Positions 10,917 through 22,209 of a stretch of DNA of 64,000 nucleotides are shown here, piece after piece; the stretch's first letter is position 1; every line of letters starts with the position of its first letter. Source of the DNA: Kalaharituber pfeilii (Eukaryota; Ascomycota; Pezizomycetes; Pezizales; Pezizaceae). The position numbers and the translations under genes are program-made. The notes below the pieces were generated by a model, which worked only from the letters and a program-made list of their open reading frames with translations, was not told the DNA's origin and made no database searches. The stretch is taken from positions 248,001 through 312,000 of the forward strand of contig WHUZ01000035.1 in the NCBI GenBank assembly GCA_015179045.1, read 5' to 3'.

Positions 10917-13091
10917 CTACTTCGCTGTCGCTGTCACAACAATTTTATCCTCCATTTTCAATCCTGTTCCAGATCCTGTAAAACACGCTGGTGGTGCCTC
11001 GTCAAACCAACCACTGCCGGCCACTCGCTCTACCTGAGTCATCTTAGCTGTCGTCGAAGGCGTTCTCCTTCCACCTTGTGAGGAATTCAGAGCATTCTGC
11101 GTCGTCTGGTACGTCGTAACAACCGTAACTCGGGACTGAAAACGGCAATCCAGACAAGCCTTGTGGTGACAATGCGTTCTATTATTGCCCCTACTTGGAG
11201 CAGAAGATGCAACACACCCCTCTTTCTGAATCCTATTATAATGATCGTTTTTCCGAACACGGCGAGAACGTCTTTTGCCACACTGCCATTTTTGGGCAAG
11301 CTGTGGAGGACATTGAATCTGCTGGTTTATGTCGTTTAAGGATGGATGGAAGCCAGCATTCACATGCGTTTGGCATTCTACTAAACTGTCAACACCAGGA
11401 GAGAGGTTATGCTTGTCAGCAACGCAGCCATTGAGCTCCATCATATGGTTGCCTCCACTGTTCCTGCTTGATGAATCGGTAGACCTGGCGGTTGCTTTCT
11501 TCAGAAGCCCTCCGGTTAACGGCGACACATGCACTGAATGTGGGCCTGTGCTACTGATAATGTTGAGGCCACCGCAAACATGGCATATAAACCTATAATC
11601 TTTGTAGACGCGAGTGCTCGCTGTCTCCAGAGTATCCTGTTTCCGGAAGAAAGGATCTTTGTCTTGGATCGCTGGCAGTTCCATGGCTAATACCCTTATT
11701 GGTGAAGTGGTTGTATGCCGTTGCTGTTCAAAAGGTGTACACGCCCAACTGGGACATGGAGTTAACGGTGATATGGATCGAGACCTACCTTCACTTTTTG
11801 AACAGGCTGTGAAGCAAAAACTACGCCCCAATCGTACCTCAAGGTCATTAGTATTTGGTGCTGGGGGTTGTAGCATTTGTTGCTTCAGTTTTTCCCATTC
11901 CTCCTCTACTGTGTCTGGAATGGCCTCTTTCGCTTTCAAGATTGCAACATCAACATCAAGGGCTCCTTGTTCATTGATATGGACATCCTTAGTCGACACC
12001 TTGCTAGCTGCTAATCCTCTTGCGGGAATTGATGGACGATTTGGTTGCTTAAAATGCCGCAACTTAGAAGGAATTTGAGAGGCAACAACAATTACCTCTC
12101 CAATGCTCCGGGACCGCGCCCGCGCCCGCGAGCGGCGTACGTTCCTACTGTTGCCTAATTTGGCCTTTGATGGAGCAGTTAGGAAGCCAGAGTCTTCATC
12201 AAGCTCGTATGGAGCGTCAACGGAAGAAAATACTGATTGTGCTTTGGTCAGTGGATTGCTAACTGCCTCTTCTCTCTCCCCCTCCCCCTCCCACACCCAC
12301 ACCCCCTCCCCCTCCTCTATATTTAGCCGAGCTAGTGAGATTTGCATATGCATCTGTTGCATTTCTGTAGCCACTGGCGGCTCTGTTACAGCATGATATG
12401 AATTCATCCCCAAGCTGTTCATGTTAGAGGGGTATTCAACGTGGGAGCTGAGGTGGTTCCATGCACTGTTGACTTCTGTTGACACCTGATTCAGTCTATG
12501 GTAATGTTGCATAAATCCCAAGCCCTGCATAGATTCTTCTCTTTGACAGAAGCCATGATGGAGTGGTGCTATCAAAGGTTGTTGATAGTCATGTTGTGGC
12601 CTCCAATAGTTACCTAAATGTCTGACTTGATCTCTTGTCTCGTGAATAGGAACTTGGTGGTGACCGATGTGTTGATATGGAATGCTTTGCTCGATTCCAG
12701 GACTCCACCTTGAGCTTACATGGTGCCCGATAAATGGGGTCTCAAGTGGGGAGTGACTCAACATTCCGATCCCTGACATATCGGATTGTCCAGACATGAA
12801 AGATGTGGTTGTGAGCATCGTTGGTGCTGAGTCTTGCGCACAGTCGTATTCTTGGGCATCAACAACGTTCATGAATTGGGTAGGATATCTGAACCAATCA
12901 TAGTTGTTTTCAATCGTCTCTGTGAGCTCGCCAGGCCATACTGGTGTTTCTAACAAACCGGGTACAGCCATTTGAGGCATTGATAACATAGGATGATAGT
13001 TTTCTAGCCCATCCGGTGAGTATGGCTGCCACACATGCGCTTGAAATGATGGCCCTTTCTGAGCATGCTGTTGTGTCTCATTTATTGGCAT
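10917..13091 (-). CDS. Uncharacterised 724-aa protein with C-terminal Cys/His clusters
   Basis: A single open frame of 724 codons from ATG at 13091 (MPINETQQHAQKGP) to the stop at 10917; its length alone makes chance unlikely. I do not recognise a family. The N-terminal ~270 residues are rich in Gln, His, Met and Pro, as in regulatory or disordered proteins. At ~270-290 there is an acidic GEG/WEGEGE stretch encoded by a CCCTCC-rich run, then a basic RRSRARARSRS segment. The C-terminal third has cysteine pairs: FICHVCGG, KWQCGK and HCHHKACLDC. The last, preceded by a C-x-G motif and 'R.T', looks like the zinc-binding tail seen in several uncharacterised fungal proteins (W-x-C..C..N..C..C-H-x2-C..C). 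A nuclear or DNA/RNA-related role is only a guess. Small introns near the 3' end cannot be excluded. Confidence 0.65.
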   Translation of the reverse strand: MPINETQQHAQKGPSFQAHVWQPYSPDGLENYHPMLSMPQMAVPGLLETPVWPGELTETIENNYDWFRYPTQFMNVVDAQEYDCAQDSAPTMLTTTSFMSGQSDMSGIGMLSHSPLETPFIGHHVSSRWSPGIEQSIPYQHIGHHQVPIHETRDQVRHLGNYWRPQHDYQQPLIAPLHHGFCQREESMQGLGFMQHYHRLNQVSTEVNSAWNHLSSHVEYPSNMNSLGMNSYHAVTEPPVATEMQQMHMQISLARLNIEEGEGVWVWEGEGEREEAVSNPLTKAQSVFSSVDAPYELDEDSGFLTAPSKAKLGNSRNVRRSRARARSRSIGEVIVVASQIPSKLRHFKQPNRPSIPARGLAASKVSTKDVHINEQGALDVDVAILKAKEAIPDTVEEEWEKLKQQMLQPPAPNTNDLEVRLGRSFCFTACSKSEGRSRSISPLTPCPSWACTPFEQQRHTTTSPIRVLAMELPAIQDKDPFFRKQDTLETASTRVYKDYRFICHVCGGLNIISSTGPHSVHVSPLTGGLLKKATARSTDSSSRNSGGNHMMELNGCVADKHNLSPGVDSLVECQTHVNAGFHPSLNDINQQIQCPPQLAQKWQCGKRRSRRVRKNDHYNRIQKEGCVASSAPSRGNNRTHCHHKACLDCRFQSRVTVVTTYQTTQNALNSSQGGRRTPSTTAKMTQVERVAGSGWFDEAPPACFTGSGTGLKMEDKIVVTATAK

Positions 13092-15046
13092 GTCGGGAGC
13101 CTGATTCTGATCCTAAGTTGTTTGTATAGCAAACAACTAGCTATGCCTAAGATAATTGCTGTACAAGTTTCAAAGGCTTGGGACTTCGTTAGCGACAGGA
13201 AAAGGTACGTAATTGAAACTCTCGTGGACCTAGTATTGCTCTTAATTATTTTGAATGCTGGCGGGTTATTCCTCTTGGAATTCAGTTATACAATGCAAAA
13301 AATATATCGTTTTAGATTTCGAAAAAGCAGGATTCGACGGTCTCCTCGGTAGTAGTGACCTCGGGTCAAGAAGCAAGCGTTGACAGGGACTTATACGAAG
13401 CAAAAGGTAGTTGGAAAGATGGCACGATGGAGTTGAGTCTGAGATATGTGACGGCCAAGTTGGAGCTTACTTGACTGGATAGTCAGGACCTTTATACTTC
13501 GATTTAAGCATCGACTTTGCCATCGCATTGCTGCGTGATTACATTTCAAGCCCCCAAAGCTCCAACCTCTTTCAACGCTGACGCTGTTCTAAATGGAATC
13601 CCAATTCAACGGCAATCAAGGGTTTTTTCTCATCTAGTCCTCCGTTATCCAGATCTCAGTGATACCACTCATCTGTTAACATTGTGGTGGGTAACTATCT
13701 TGCTGCGAGAGTTCCATTGAATCTCACGGCTGACCTTCTCTGGCTTCAAGTGATATTTGATTATAGTTTGAGATTCCAGAGGCTATCTACCTCCTAATGG
13801 ATTTCGGAAATGCTAGCTTAAGTTAGAGGAGTCCGAAACTTATCAGAACTTTCAAATGCTAACACATAGTAAAAATTTTTTGTACGCCGCTACTCATCAT
13901 ATAATCGATACCACCATGAAATTTGTCATACCATATTTTAACTTTCCTTTTCCATGAGGTTTATCAAAATCAACATTGCAGCAATGGGATTCAACCAACA
14001 TGACATGACAGCCAGGGCGGAAACGCGGATGCAGCTGGCTGCCGGTCGTGATCGTGTTTGTCCGGTTTCATAGATTTGATAATCAACTCTGTTTTACTTC
14101 CACCAAATAGTAACCTCCAAAGAACGTATTTCTCGGCCGCATTTGAGATTGCGGTTCAAAGGAGCACGGAGACCTTGCAATGGAAATTCAATTAAATACT
14201 ACGGACCAGAATTCGAAAATTCTTAGCAATTCCAAGCGGGCAAGACACATTACAGACACTACAGCAACCGTGACCGGTGCTAACTGCTTTCTCCCTTTGT
14301 GGGTTCTTAGGTAGGCTGTCCAATATTTACTGGCTATCATATCCTCAGCAAGCTTGTTAGCGACTTTTGTATTGGTTTGATTGGCTGTAAAATTAAAGTA
14401 GGTGAGTCAATGGACATTGCCCTAAGAGGTTTGAGAGCTACATACATAGTTATGTTTACGTTTCTCGGCGGTTGAATGATAAACAAGGATATGTTTGGTA
14501 GGTAGGTAAGTATTTCGAAACATGTAGACCAACAGGTTTAAAGCACCCCAACCAGTGAGCATTGTGCACTCGGGTTACTTGTCAACCTTTGGCCTTGTAG
14601 GCGAGGCCCTGTAGGGGGAGATATAAGGAAAAGAAGAGGTAGGTGGCACCTCGTTGCAGGTCTGTGGTGCACTCCTATTGTTTCAGTATTGTGGAAACGG
14701 ATGATCATGATATACATCCGCTCCTAATATATTTCCAGATGTATAGAGTACGCAGATGAAACGTCTAGCCAGCATACCCAGCTGTAGCTACTGCCAGTGA
14801 CTGTAGGGTATACTACTTGGTACCACCAACAACGTACTTAGTATATTCACTCATTCATGTATCATAGCTATATATTTCTTGACCTAAAAAATTCAAAACA
14901 GATTACTTGTAAGGGGTAATACACATCTACGCCAGTCATCTAGCTCTGGAAGATAAACAGAGAGCACTGGAAAGCAAAAATGCTGACCTAAACACTTCAC
15001 ACCAGCATCAAGACTATCACCTCGCCCAAAGCCAGGGCCACATCCC
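13092..15046. other. Intergenic, no gene recognised
   Basis: Divergent/convergent spacer upstream of the 724-aa ORF and downstream of the Zn2Cys6 gene. No ORF with coding character was found. The sequence is AT-rich in places (13740-13960, 14700-14900) with no long repeat that I could see. Confidence 0.5.
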
Positions 15047-18000
15047 TCATTCCAACATAGGATACGGATCCCACGCAAACTCATTCATTATGTCAGGGAT
15101 ATCCTCAAACGCCTCAGCACTCAAATCCACGCAATTAAATACCTCGTTCCAGTGCTCCATATCGAAGCCCGCTGGTTCCATTACAGTGAAGCTGTGATGT
15201 TGTGGAATGCCATTCCTGGCACCTACCCGTACAGGAGATTAGGTTAGTATTGGTATCTATCAAGGTGCAGAAGAATGAGAGATAAATCGCTTGGAACAGA
15301 TATACCATCTATAACGCCGTAGTCTTGAGCTGTATTTGTTTGGATGCCACCCAGTTCTACGCCACTGTGTTCAGCAAACTGCGAGCCTTGAACCGAAGGT
15401 ATGGAGTTGGTGTCTCCTGCATCTGTAAGAACTAAGCTACAGTTCTTGGGCTCCCATGACATCGATGAAGGTTCACCGTCACTGATAGATGCTTGTCCAG
15501 CTTGTCCGTAATCTTTAATAGCAACTTTGCTGTTCAGAGCAGCTGGGGTACTTGGTTTTGTTGGCTTTAGGGCACTTTCATCGCTTTCCTTCAAGCCGGA
15601 TTCCTCCTTTGTGCGTTCCCAAATCAATCCGGCCTTCTCGTAGGACTTCTTCCGGAGTTCCTTGAACCACATCAAGCATTTCTTGTTTGGATCCTTTCCA
15701 TTGATGTTGTTAACCTGAAGGTAGTCATCAAAGGCTTTCAATATCTGGTCGACTGATTGTCGGTTCTCTGCCGCCTCGGGAGAATCAGGCACCTGAATGG
15801 TGTCCAGTAAGAGAATCACCGTGGCATGGAATGGCTGGCATGCTGGTGTTCCTGGGATAAGCCAATGGAAGGGTTGAAATGCAGGTTCCGTGCATGCCTT
15901 AATATACGTCTTTAGGTACCTTTGGCATGGCGGGAGAGCGCTAGAATATAATACCCGGTTAGCACATATATCGATCGAACGTCGATATCACCGGCAGGCT
16001 GGACCGAGAGCATCTACTAGCAATGTCGGCCCATCAGGAGTATATGCCCTTACCTCGCTCTCAATCGAAGCCACGAATTGTTCTTTGAGCACTTGAAAAA
16101 CGGCCTAGCCAGAACAGCACATGCCATGTCAGAGAACCCTTTCAGCCAGAGCCTTGCCCAGGCAGCAATTGGGCTTTGGTCCTCAGCTGGGATCCGCTGC
16201 TGCAGTTCCTCTGTTCGCCGCTTCAAAGAAAGTATGGCGTGATTCAACTGAATCAATTCACATTTGGAAATTTTCCTCACGCCAGATAACCGGGTCATGA
16301 CCTTGCGAAGAGCCAAAGTCATTTCAAACCTTCCAATGGTGAGTATCATCGCTGTCGATAACTTCTCAGCTTGAGAGTCCTGGCTAGATTTGACGTTTGA
16401 TCTTTCAATCGCTGACTCGGATTTCAGGGGAGATTCCAAAAATTCGTCCTTCAATTCACTAACCATCAAGGTGTCATACATACTTTCATCGCCTCCCGTC
16501 AATGGAGGCAGTCCCGCTGCAATGGAAACTTGACAGTCAAGATAAAGTATATGCCACCAAATTCTCCTCCGTACCTCACATTCAACTTCTGACAACCCAT
16601 AGTGCCCACCATCTCGATGTAGCCCCATGGACTGAGCAATACGCATGGCCATGCTCACCATGTTTGAGCTCATTAGGGGCTCTTCATCACCAAGCAGACA
16701 TGACCGTATGATGAGAAAGGCCATCAGACTTTTGTAAGTCGCAACTTTCGGAAATTGAAAGATTTCCAGGGCCAGATTTGCTGTACTTAGCAGCTGAGCG
16801 ATTATGGAACTCTTAGGCCTGCCATCAAACAAACTGCTCACTTCCTCGGAGGAGGAGCTAATGGCGCCTGCGAACAAGACTGCAGACAATAGAACAACAT
16901 ATGGTGTGTCTTCTGTTACTGCAAAACCACGTTCAGCGCGTTGTTGGTGATCCGCCCAGAACGCACGATAATGGGCGATGAAAGTGGGCGCGTGGAGCAT
17001 CGGCATCAAAGGGTGTACCCCGTGAAAGTAGGACTTGCAGAGAGCATCACATTGGGATTTGCTAGGCAACGCACTAACGAGGATCTTGTGTTCTGCCGGG
17101 TTCACTTCTACAGTCCTGCCGTACCATGTGAATTGATCTGAAGCTACTTGTACGACTTTTCGAAGCCGTTCTGCAGGTGCTCGAATCAGTGAGTCCCTAT
17201 CTTTTATTACTTCCATGAGAGTGTCATTCTATAAAGTCTGTTAGCTCTCCTTTTCTTTTCATTTATGCGACTATCTACACATTTTCCCACCTCATTCTCA
17301 TGAAATGCCCAAAACCCGCCACCCACATACCTTGTTCCTCCCTGTTTGGTGATGCTAAGTTGCCCTAAAGAGAGAATTTCTGCTTCATTTTTTGCGGATT
17401 TCACATCCACAATGATGCGTTTGATAAGTTCATGAAGCTCTTCAACAGTCGGTTTGCTATCATCATTCTCAGACGGTTGCAATATCTGTTCTTGAGATTT
17501 ATCCGCCGGCCGAAGGCCGCATTTCTCAACGAACGATTTCAACTTTGCCTCGTGTGCTTTTAGCCTCGCAATCTGCTGAGTGTCCACTCTGGATCCTCTA
17601 CTAGTACCAACTTTGGACATGTCGTCCTCTTCCTCTTGTGTGACAATGACAGACTGCCCGAGTTGATATGTATCTCGATACCACTGCTCAAGCGCTTTAG
17701 CAAGTCTTTTATAAATTCTCTCCGAGCGTTCTGTGAAATCCTTTGCTGAGGTGCTGTGTGCCTCATTGGAGGCGGAACTGGAGATGGATGCTGGTGTGCT
17801 GTAGCCTGCAGATTCAGATATAAGCCTGGAATTTGAGGACTCTTTTGAAATCTCCTCCTCATGCTCGAAGCTTGTTTCCAACTTAGCTTTTTTGAAATTA
17901 TGGAACGATTGCCCTTCGTCTCGCGTGGGTGAATTTCGTCTGGCTGTATTCTTCCGCCGTTCGGCCGTCATTGCATTCTCGTCGTAGAGACAGATTAGTT

Positions 18001-18181
18001 CTGATTTCATACATTGTCCGCAACTAGGATGCTGTTTATCGCATTTGACTTTCCTCCGGCGGCAAGAATGACAGCTATATGATACCCTGTTTCTATGTAT
18101 TTGTCGCGCTGGGGTTTTGGTGATTTTTTCTCTGAAAGGGCGGTGGTGATGCTGACTGTTGAGACTTATCATGGCCGGCAT
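15047..18181 (-). CDS. Zn2Cys6 transcription factor with fungal-trans domain (~958 aa)
   Basis: Four exons: 18181-17291, 17228-16054, 15940-15306 and 15222-15047, with introns of 62, 113 and 83 nt; the last has an ACTAAC branch site. All joins keep frame. Residues 37-64 hold C-x2-C-x6-C-x6-C-x2-C-x6-C (CHSCRRRKVKCDKQHPSC..), the DNA-binding binuclear zinc cluster. The middle (~390-620) is the fungal-trans domain: CKSYFHGVHPLMPMLHAPTF, then GLHRDGGHYGLSEVECEVRR and RIWWHILYLDCQVSIAAGLP. The C terminus ends AWDPYPMLE. It is a nuclear regulator of unknown targets, and none of the neighbouring genes forms an obvious cluster with it. The start is uncertain: ATG 18181 opens the zinc-cluster frame directly, but a Ser-rich frame starting at 18401 overlaps it in another phase and could be a 5' exon, although no good GT donor in the required phase was found. 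Confidence 0.85.
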
Positions 18182-18401
18182 AATGCTCACTCGCTGATGG
18201 CCTGGAATTCCGTTGCGACTTCAGAATACGGTTATAAGAACCCGGAGAAAAATCATCCCCTGTTTCATGAATTGGATGATGCAATTGATCCTGCCTTTCT
18301 GAAAAGTATCTATTAGACTGACTGGGAGTGATGCTACCGTCGGCGCCACGAGCAGAGTGATTAAAGGACGCTGCACTGGCGGATTTGAGCGAGGAATCCA
18401 T
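18182..18401 (-). other. Possible 5' exon or uORF of the Zn2Cys6 gene
   Basis: A 102-codon frame starting MDSSLKSASAASFNHSARG runs from 18401 to 18093, overlapping the start of the transcription factor in a different phase. Its Ser/Gln-rich composition resembles regulator N-termini. The only donors giving the needed phase 2 (CA|GTCTAA, AA|GTCGCA) are poor. It could be an upstream ORF in the leader, a real exon with a non-standard splice, or chance. Confidence 0.3.
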
Positions 18402-18540
18402 AGCTTCTAGATTGATTGCGGGAACGATTTTCCAGAAATTGCGATATCATCTACTACATGCAGAGTGCGCGGAGAAATATCCAGTATCAAGTAGATCTCA
18501 GAATTGTAAGGGATGTTTGTGAGAAGTTGGATTAGGGGAG

Positions 18541-18585
18541 TTTTTTTTGGGGGGGGGTAGGGGGAGGGCCGGGGGGAGAGGGGTA
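18541..18585. repeat. T8/G-run tract, possible G-quadruplex
   Basis: An oligo-T run is followed by G9, then TA, G5, A, G3, CC, G6, AGA and G4 on the plus strand, about 150-400 bp upstream of the Zn2Cys6 start codons. Four or more G runs of at least three within ~36 nt fit an intramolecular G-quadruplex in the promoter or leader, on the non-coding strand of that gene. Confidence 0.7.
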
Positions 18586-20307
18586 TATCTTCAATTTCTT
18601 GAGTAGATGTCGATCAAGTTGACAGAGGATTGGGATTGTTTGACGGTGACAACTTCACGAATGACGTAGTTGATATAGTGACTATTGTAGTGACGAGCAG
18701 CAGGTGTTGGCGAATTTCAAAGTATTCGGTCTGGATGCAGCGAGTGATTGATTAGGAGTCAAGTACTTGCGAGAATTCAATCTCCCATAAAGTATGCAAT
18801 CAAAAGGCCTAGAAGTAGAACGAAGAGGAACTAATGTACTAACATTGTTCAGTCTATGCTTTATATGGCATTACTAAGGTGCCACTTTGGGATGGAAGTG
18901 TTTTGTGCCTGAGCGATAGTCAACTGCCGACGATCATGATCCAGATTCCGCAAGACAAGTGCGCGAAACGTAACGGTGATGGATACCGAAAGACTGGGGG
19001 GTTAAGGGTAAGTAGATAAACTGGCACGTACGTCCAGGAAGCTTAGTCCCCGGGATATCTGAGAAGTGCACGGAAAGTTTTAAGGTGTGTGATTGCACTC
19101 TACATTTGGCTCGGTGTCAGCAGCCATTACAAAGTGTGAAGCCGTGTATCATAAGCAAATTATGTAAGGAAGTGCCAGTGAGAATAAGTTGCAGCCGTCC
19201 AGTTAGTTACACGGCTTAGCCTCACGCCACGGCCAAAAGACACCGTGATACAATTGTAAATCTGAACTTTTAGTGAGTGATCAGAATACCTGTTCGAGTG
19301 CAACAAGAAGTTGCGTGAGTCGGAACAACATCGACCCGCCTGAAGTCTGTAGTGAAATACATACTGTACCTTGCTTCCTTTGCTTTCGATTGCATCTCTG
19401 CACTGTACCTACTTTCGCACAGGCTATGTTCAGACGTTGTAGGGAACCTGGTGCGCCAATGTCGAGATTGCAATATGGAAGCTGGAGGTGCGCATAAGAG
19501 CGAAATCGGATTAGAATCTATGACTTCTGTTGCGTGCTTGGTGCTTCCCATTTACCAGACAGTGGCGACATAACTCTAAAATGACGGCGACATGTGACTT
19601 TCGGTCGTGTCGCATGTCATTTCGGCCGCTCTCCAGTGGGCACTCTGCACCGCGTCTCCGAGTGCCAGTCACGTAACCAGACTTTCCGAGTGCTACTTAT
19701 GTGCCTACCCCGCCATATGCCAGCAGGTGCGCTTACTTCTGCAAGGAGAGCGGGAGCCAGCGGAAGGCATGCGATATGATGCCTGGCGATACCTGCATCT
19801 TATGGTAAGGTTTTCTGCTCTCAGCCCGATAAACTAGGCTCGAGGCTAATTCGGCCCCACAAGCACCCCGCTGGTAATGTTGCCGTGATCCAACAATCAA
19901 AATTGGAAATAATCGCCCTACGGGACACCACTGGGACAGCACTGGGACACGTTCAGCTGCGGCTGCGCAGGCCTTGGCCAGCCACGTGGGTCACGATCTT
20001 GGGTCTTTTGTCTGGCTTCCTTTTGCGTTGTCACCCATCAGGCCTTCCCCTAACTTACCGGGGCACGCCAGCCAGACTAAGGCCTCCCGCACCCCCCTCC
20101 AATCCCACATGCTAACCGTCAATGGAAACTGTATAGCCAACCCCACTGCGATACCGTCAGAGTTTCTTCGGCCTAATCCTAATAATCTTCAACGGACACT
20201 TATCCTAACTGCCAGAATACACAAGTCGGAGACAAAACTCGACCGTCAACTGCCAAGTGAATCGTGCGGGAAGCAAATAAACCCTCTCCCAGGTCAATTC
20301 AGTCCTC
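18586..20307. other. Divergent spacer between Zn2Cys6 gene and RBR gene
   Basis: The two genes are transcribed away from each other across ~1.9 kb. Short ORFs only. A small tandem CACTGGGACA pair sits at ~19928-19948, and TGACATGCGACA-type inverted repeats lie at ~19587-19620. No convincing TATA box was identified for either gene. Confidence 0.45.
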
Positions 20308-22209
20308 ATGGCTGCCGTGATATATTGCGACGATGATCAGGCCTTTGCTTTGCAACTCCAGCTTTCACTTCTTACCGAGGATGTCCCGGGAGTAGCGGCA
20401 AATTCTTCGAATGCCGCTGGTTTTCTATCTGACTGGGAACTTGCCAGATCACTCTATGCCGCCGAGCTTCAAACTCAAAAGCAAATTCAGGACGACCAAC
20501 GGCTAGCAGCCAGTATCAGGAGAGCAGTGGCTTTGGACGGAGAAATTATTAACCAGGAGATTCATCTGAATCAGCAGTTCCAACGCGACCGTGAAATAGC
20601 CCAGAAACTCAGCGCTGGAGAGCCTGTGCCAGCCTCGACCTTATCGCCGCCATCACCCCCACCACCACCACCACCAGCACCGCCGAAACAGCCCTCCGGA
20701 ATCTTCAATACGAACAATCCATTTTTGCGGCCAAAACTTTCATACCTACAATCCAGATCTTCCTCTGTTGGTAGGGGAAACTCTCGCAGAGTGGGTCATA
20801 AAGATGCAGGGGGTGAACGGATTCTCTGTGACATCTGTACTGAGCATGTGGAGGACTATCGTGTGGTATCACTATCATGCGAACACACTTATTGTTTGAA
20901 ATGTCTCTACAAGCTCTTCAAACATGCCATTGATGACCCGTCTACTTTTCCTCCAAAATGTTGCGAGAAGATCCCCTCTACACTTGCCGCTGAAGTTCTT
21001 AACGATTCCGAACTGGAGAAGTACTTTAGGGAATCACTGATATACGATGCAGGCGGCAGACGACCGACATGCGCAAATAGAAGGTGTCACCAAGTCCTCT
21101 ACCCTGGGTGGATCAAAGATAATGTAGGCTTATGCCTCAGGTGTAACGGGAGAACATGTCTCTTTTGCATGAATGAGGCGCATCTTGGGGATTGTCCACA
21201 GGACGAGTCTAGCTATGAGCTTTACCGTTTAGCAGCGGAAAAGCGCTGGCAGCGGTGTTATAACTGCTATGAGCTGGTAGAGTTAACGTCAGGATGTTAT
21301 CATATGGTCTGTCGGTAAGTATATGGAATATTATGGAGTCAGTATAGAAGGAATCATCGAGCTGACAATACTCAATTTTGTTCTCCAAGGTGCAAAGCTG
21401 AATTTTGCTATCGATGTGGAGTTAAATGGAAGACTTGTACATGTCCGAAAGCAGACGAGAATGCAGTAAGAGGAAATTTTACTGCCGCCATTCTGCAACC
21501 GTCATCTTCTTCCTCCCTTGCTCGGCCGCTCCCGGCCCAAAGGCGTGCGGCCCTTGAAGAAGACCACCGGAAGCAAGCTCTACTGTATGAAAAAGGCGTG
21601 AATGAAAGAATAAGCGAACTTCAGACTCTGCGTCGTACTCGGGAATGCCAACGAGACGCTATGATGGTGGACAGGATGGTCAGAGAAGAGGAGATCAAGG
21701 CAAGGCAAGAAATGCTAGAAGAGCAGAAGAAGAAAGAGAAGGAGAAACGTGCTCTGAAAAAGCGGGAGCAGGCCTTGCAGCTGTTGTTCAGGAAAAAACT
21801 AACAAAGATGTGTGAGCTAAAACGTTCAAAAGGGAAAGGGAAAGGTCGTAGCGTAAATGATCGAGGAGAACTTGAACCAGTCGTGGCTTTGCTGGTAGAA
21901 CGAACAATGGCAAGTACCTTGCCCCTAATCTTGCTATTTCCTAGCTTCCAAGCCGCTAACTGGTGCCAAACTTCATAGGAAGCTGAATCAAGGCCATCAA
22001 CACCCGCACGGAGGCCCTGGGGATCAAGTTCATCCTCACAACCTCCAAGAAAAAAGAGGGAAATGTCACCTAACACCCGCGCTCGGATGGGAGGATTGCA
22101 TGGCGTACTTACGATTGTGGGAGCTTCTATGGCGGTAGTTACCATCTTTCTCTCCCGCTCCTACTTACTTCGTTCGTCAAATTTTACTATCAATCTCATA
22201 AGAATTTGA
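20308..22209 (+). CDS. RBR (RING-IBR-RING) E3 ubiquitin ligase with C-terminal membrane anchor (~566 aa)
   Basis: Exon 1 is 20308-21314, exon 2 21390-21852 (or 21894), exon 3 21979-22209. Intron 1 is 75 nt and starts GTAAGT. RING1 is at ~174-219 (ILCDICTEHVED..CEHTYCLKCLYK), IBR at ~255-296 (CANRRCHQV..CLRCNGRTCLFC), RING2 at ~317-354 (CYNCYELVELTSGCYHMVC, then CKAEFCYRCG). Cys330 in the SGCYH motif fits the catalytic cysteine that carries the ubiquitin thioester. Before RING1 lie a helical Gln/Leu-rich region and a polyproline stretch (~113-126), possibly for SH3/WW partners. After RING2 comes a Lys/Glu coiled coil, then basic RRPWGSSSSSQPPRKKRE and a hydrophobic segment (GVLTIVGASMAVVTIFL) that fits a tail anchor, suggesting ER or other membrane quality control. 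The last intron's donor is ambiguous (GTAAAT at 21853 or GTAGAA at 21895); both are in frame. Confidence 0.85.

Noticed and set aside
11195..12396. Plus-strand ORFs of 79-154 codons opposite the 724-codon ORF
   Set aside because: Antisense shadows within a single long frame; no ATG context, splice or domain support.
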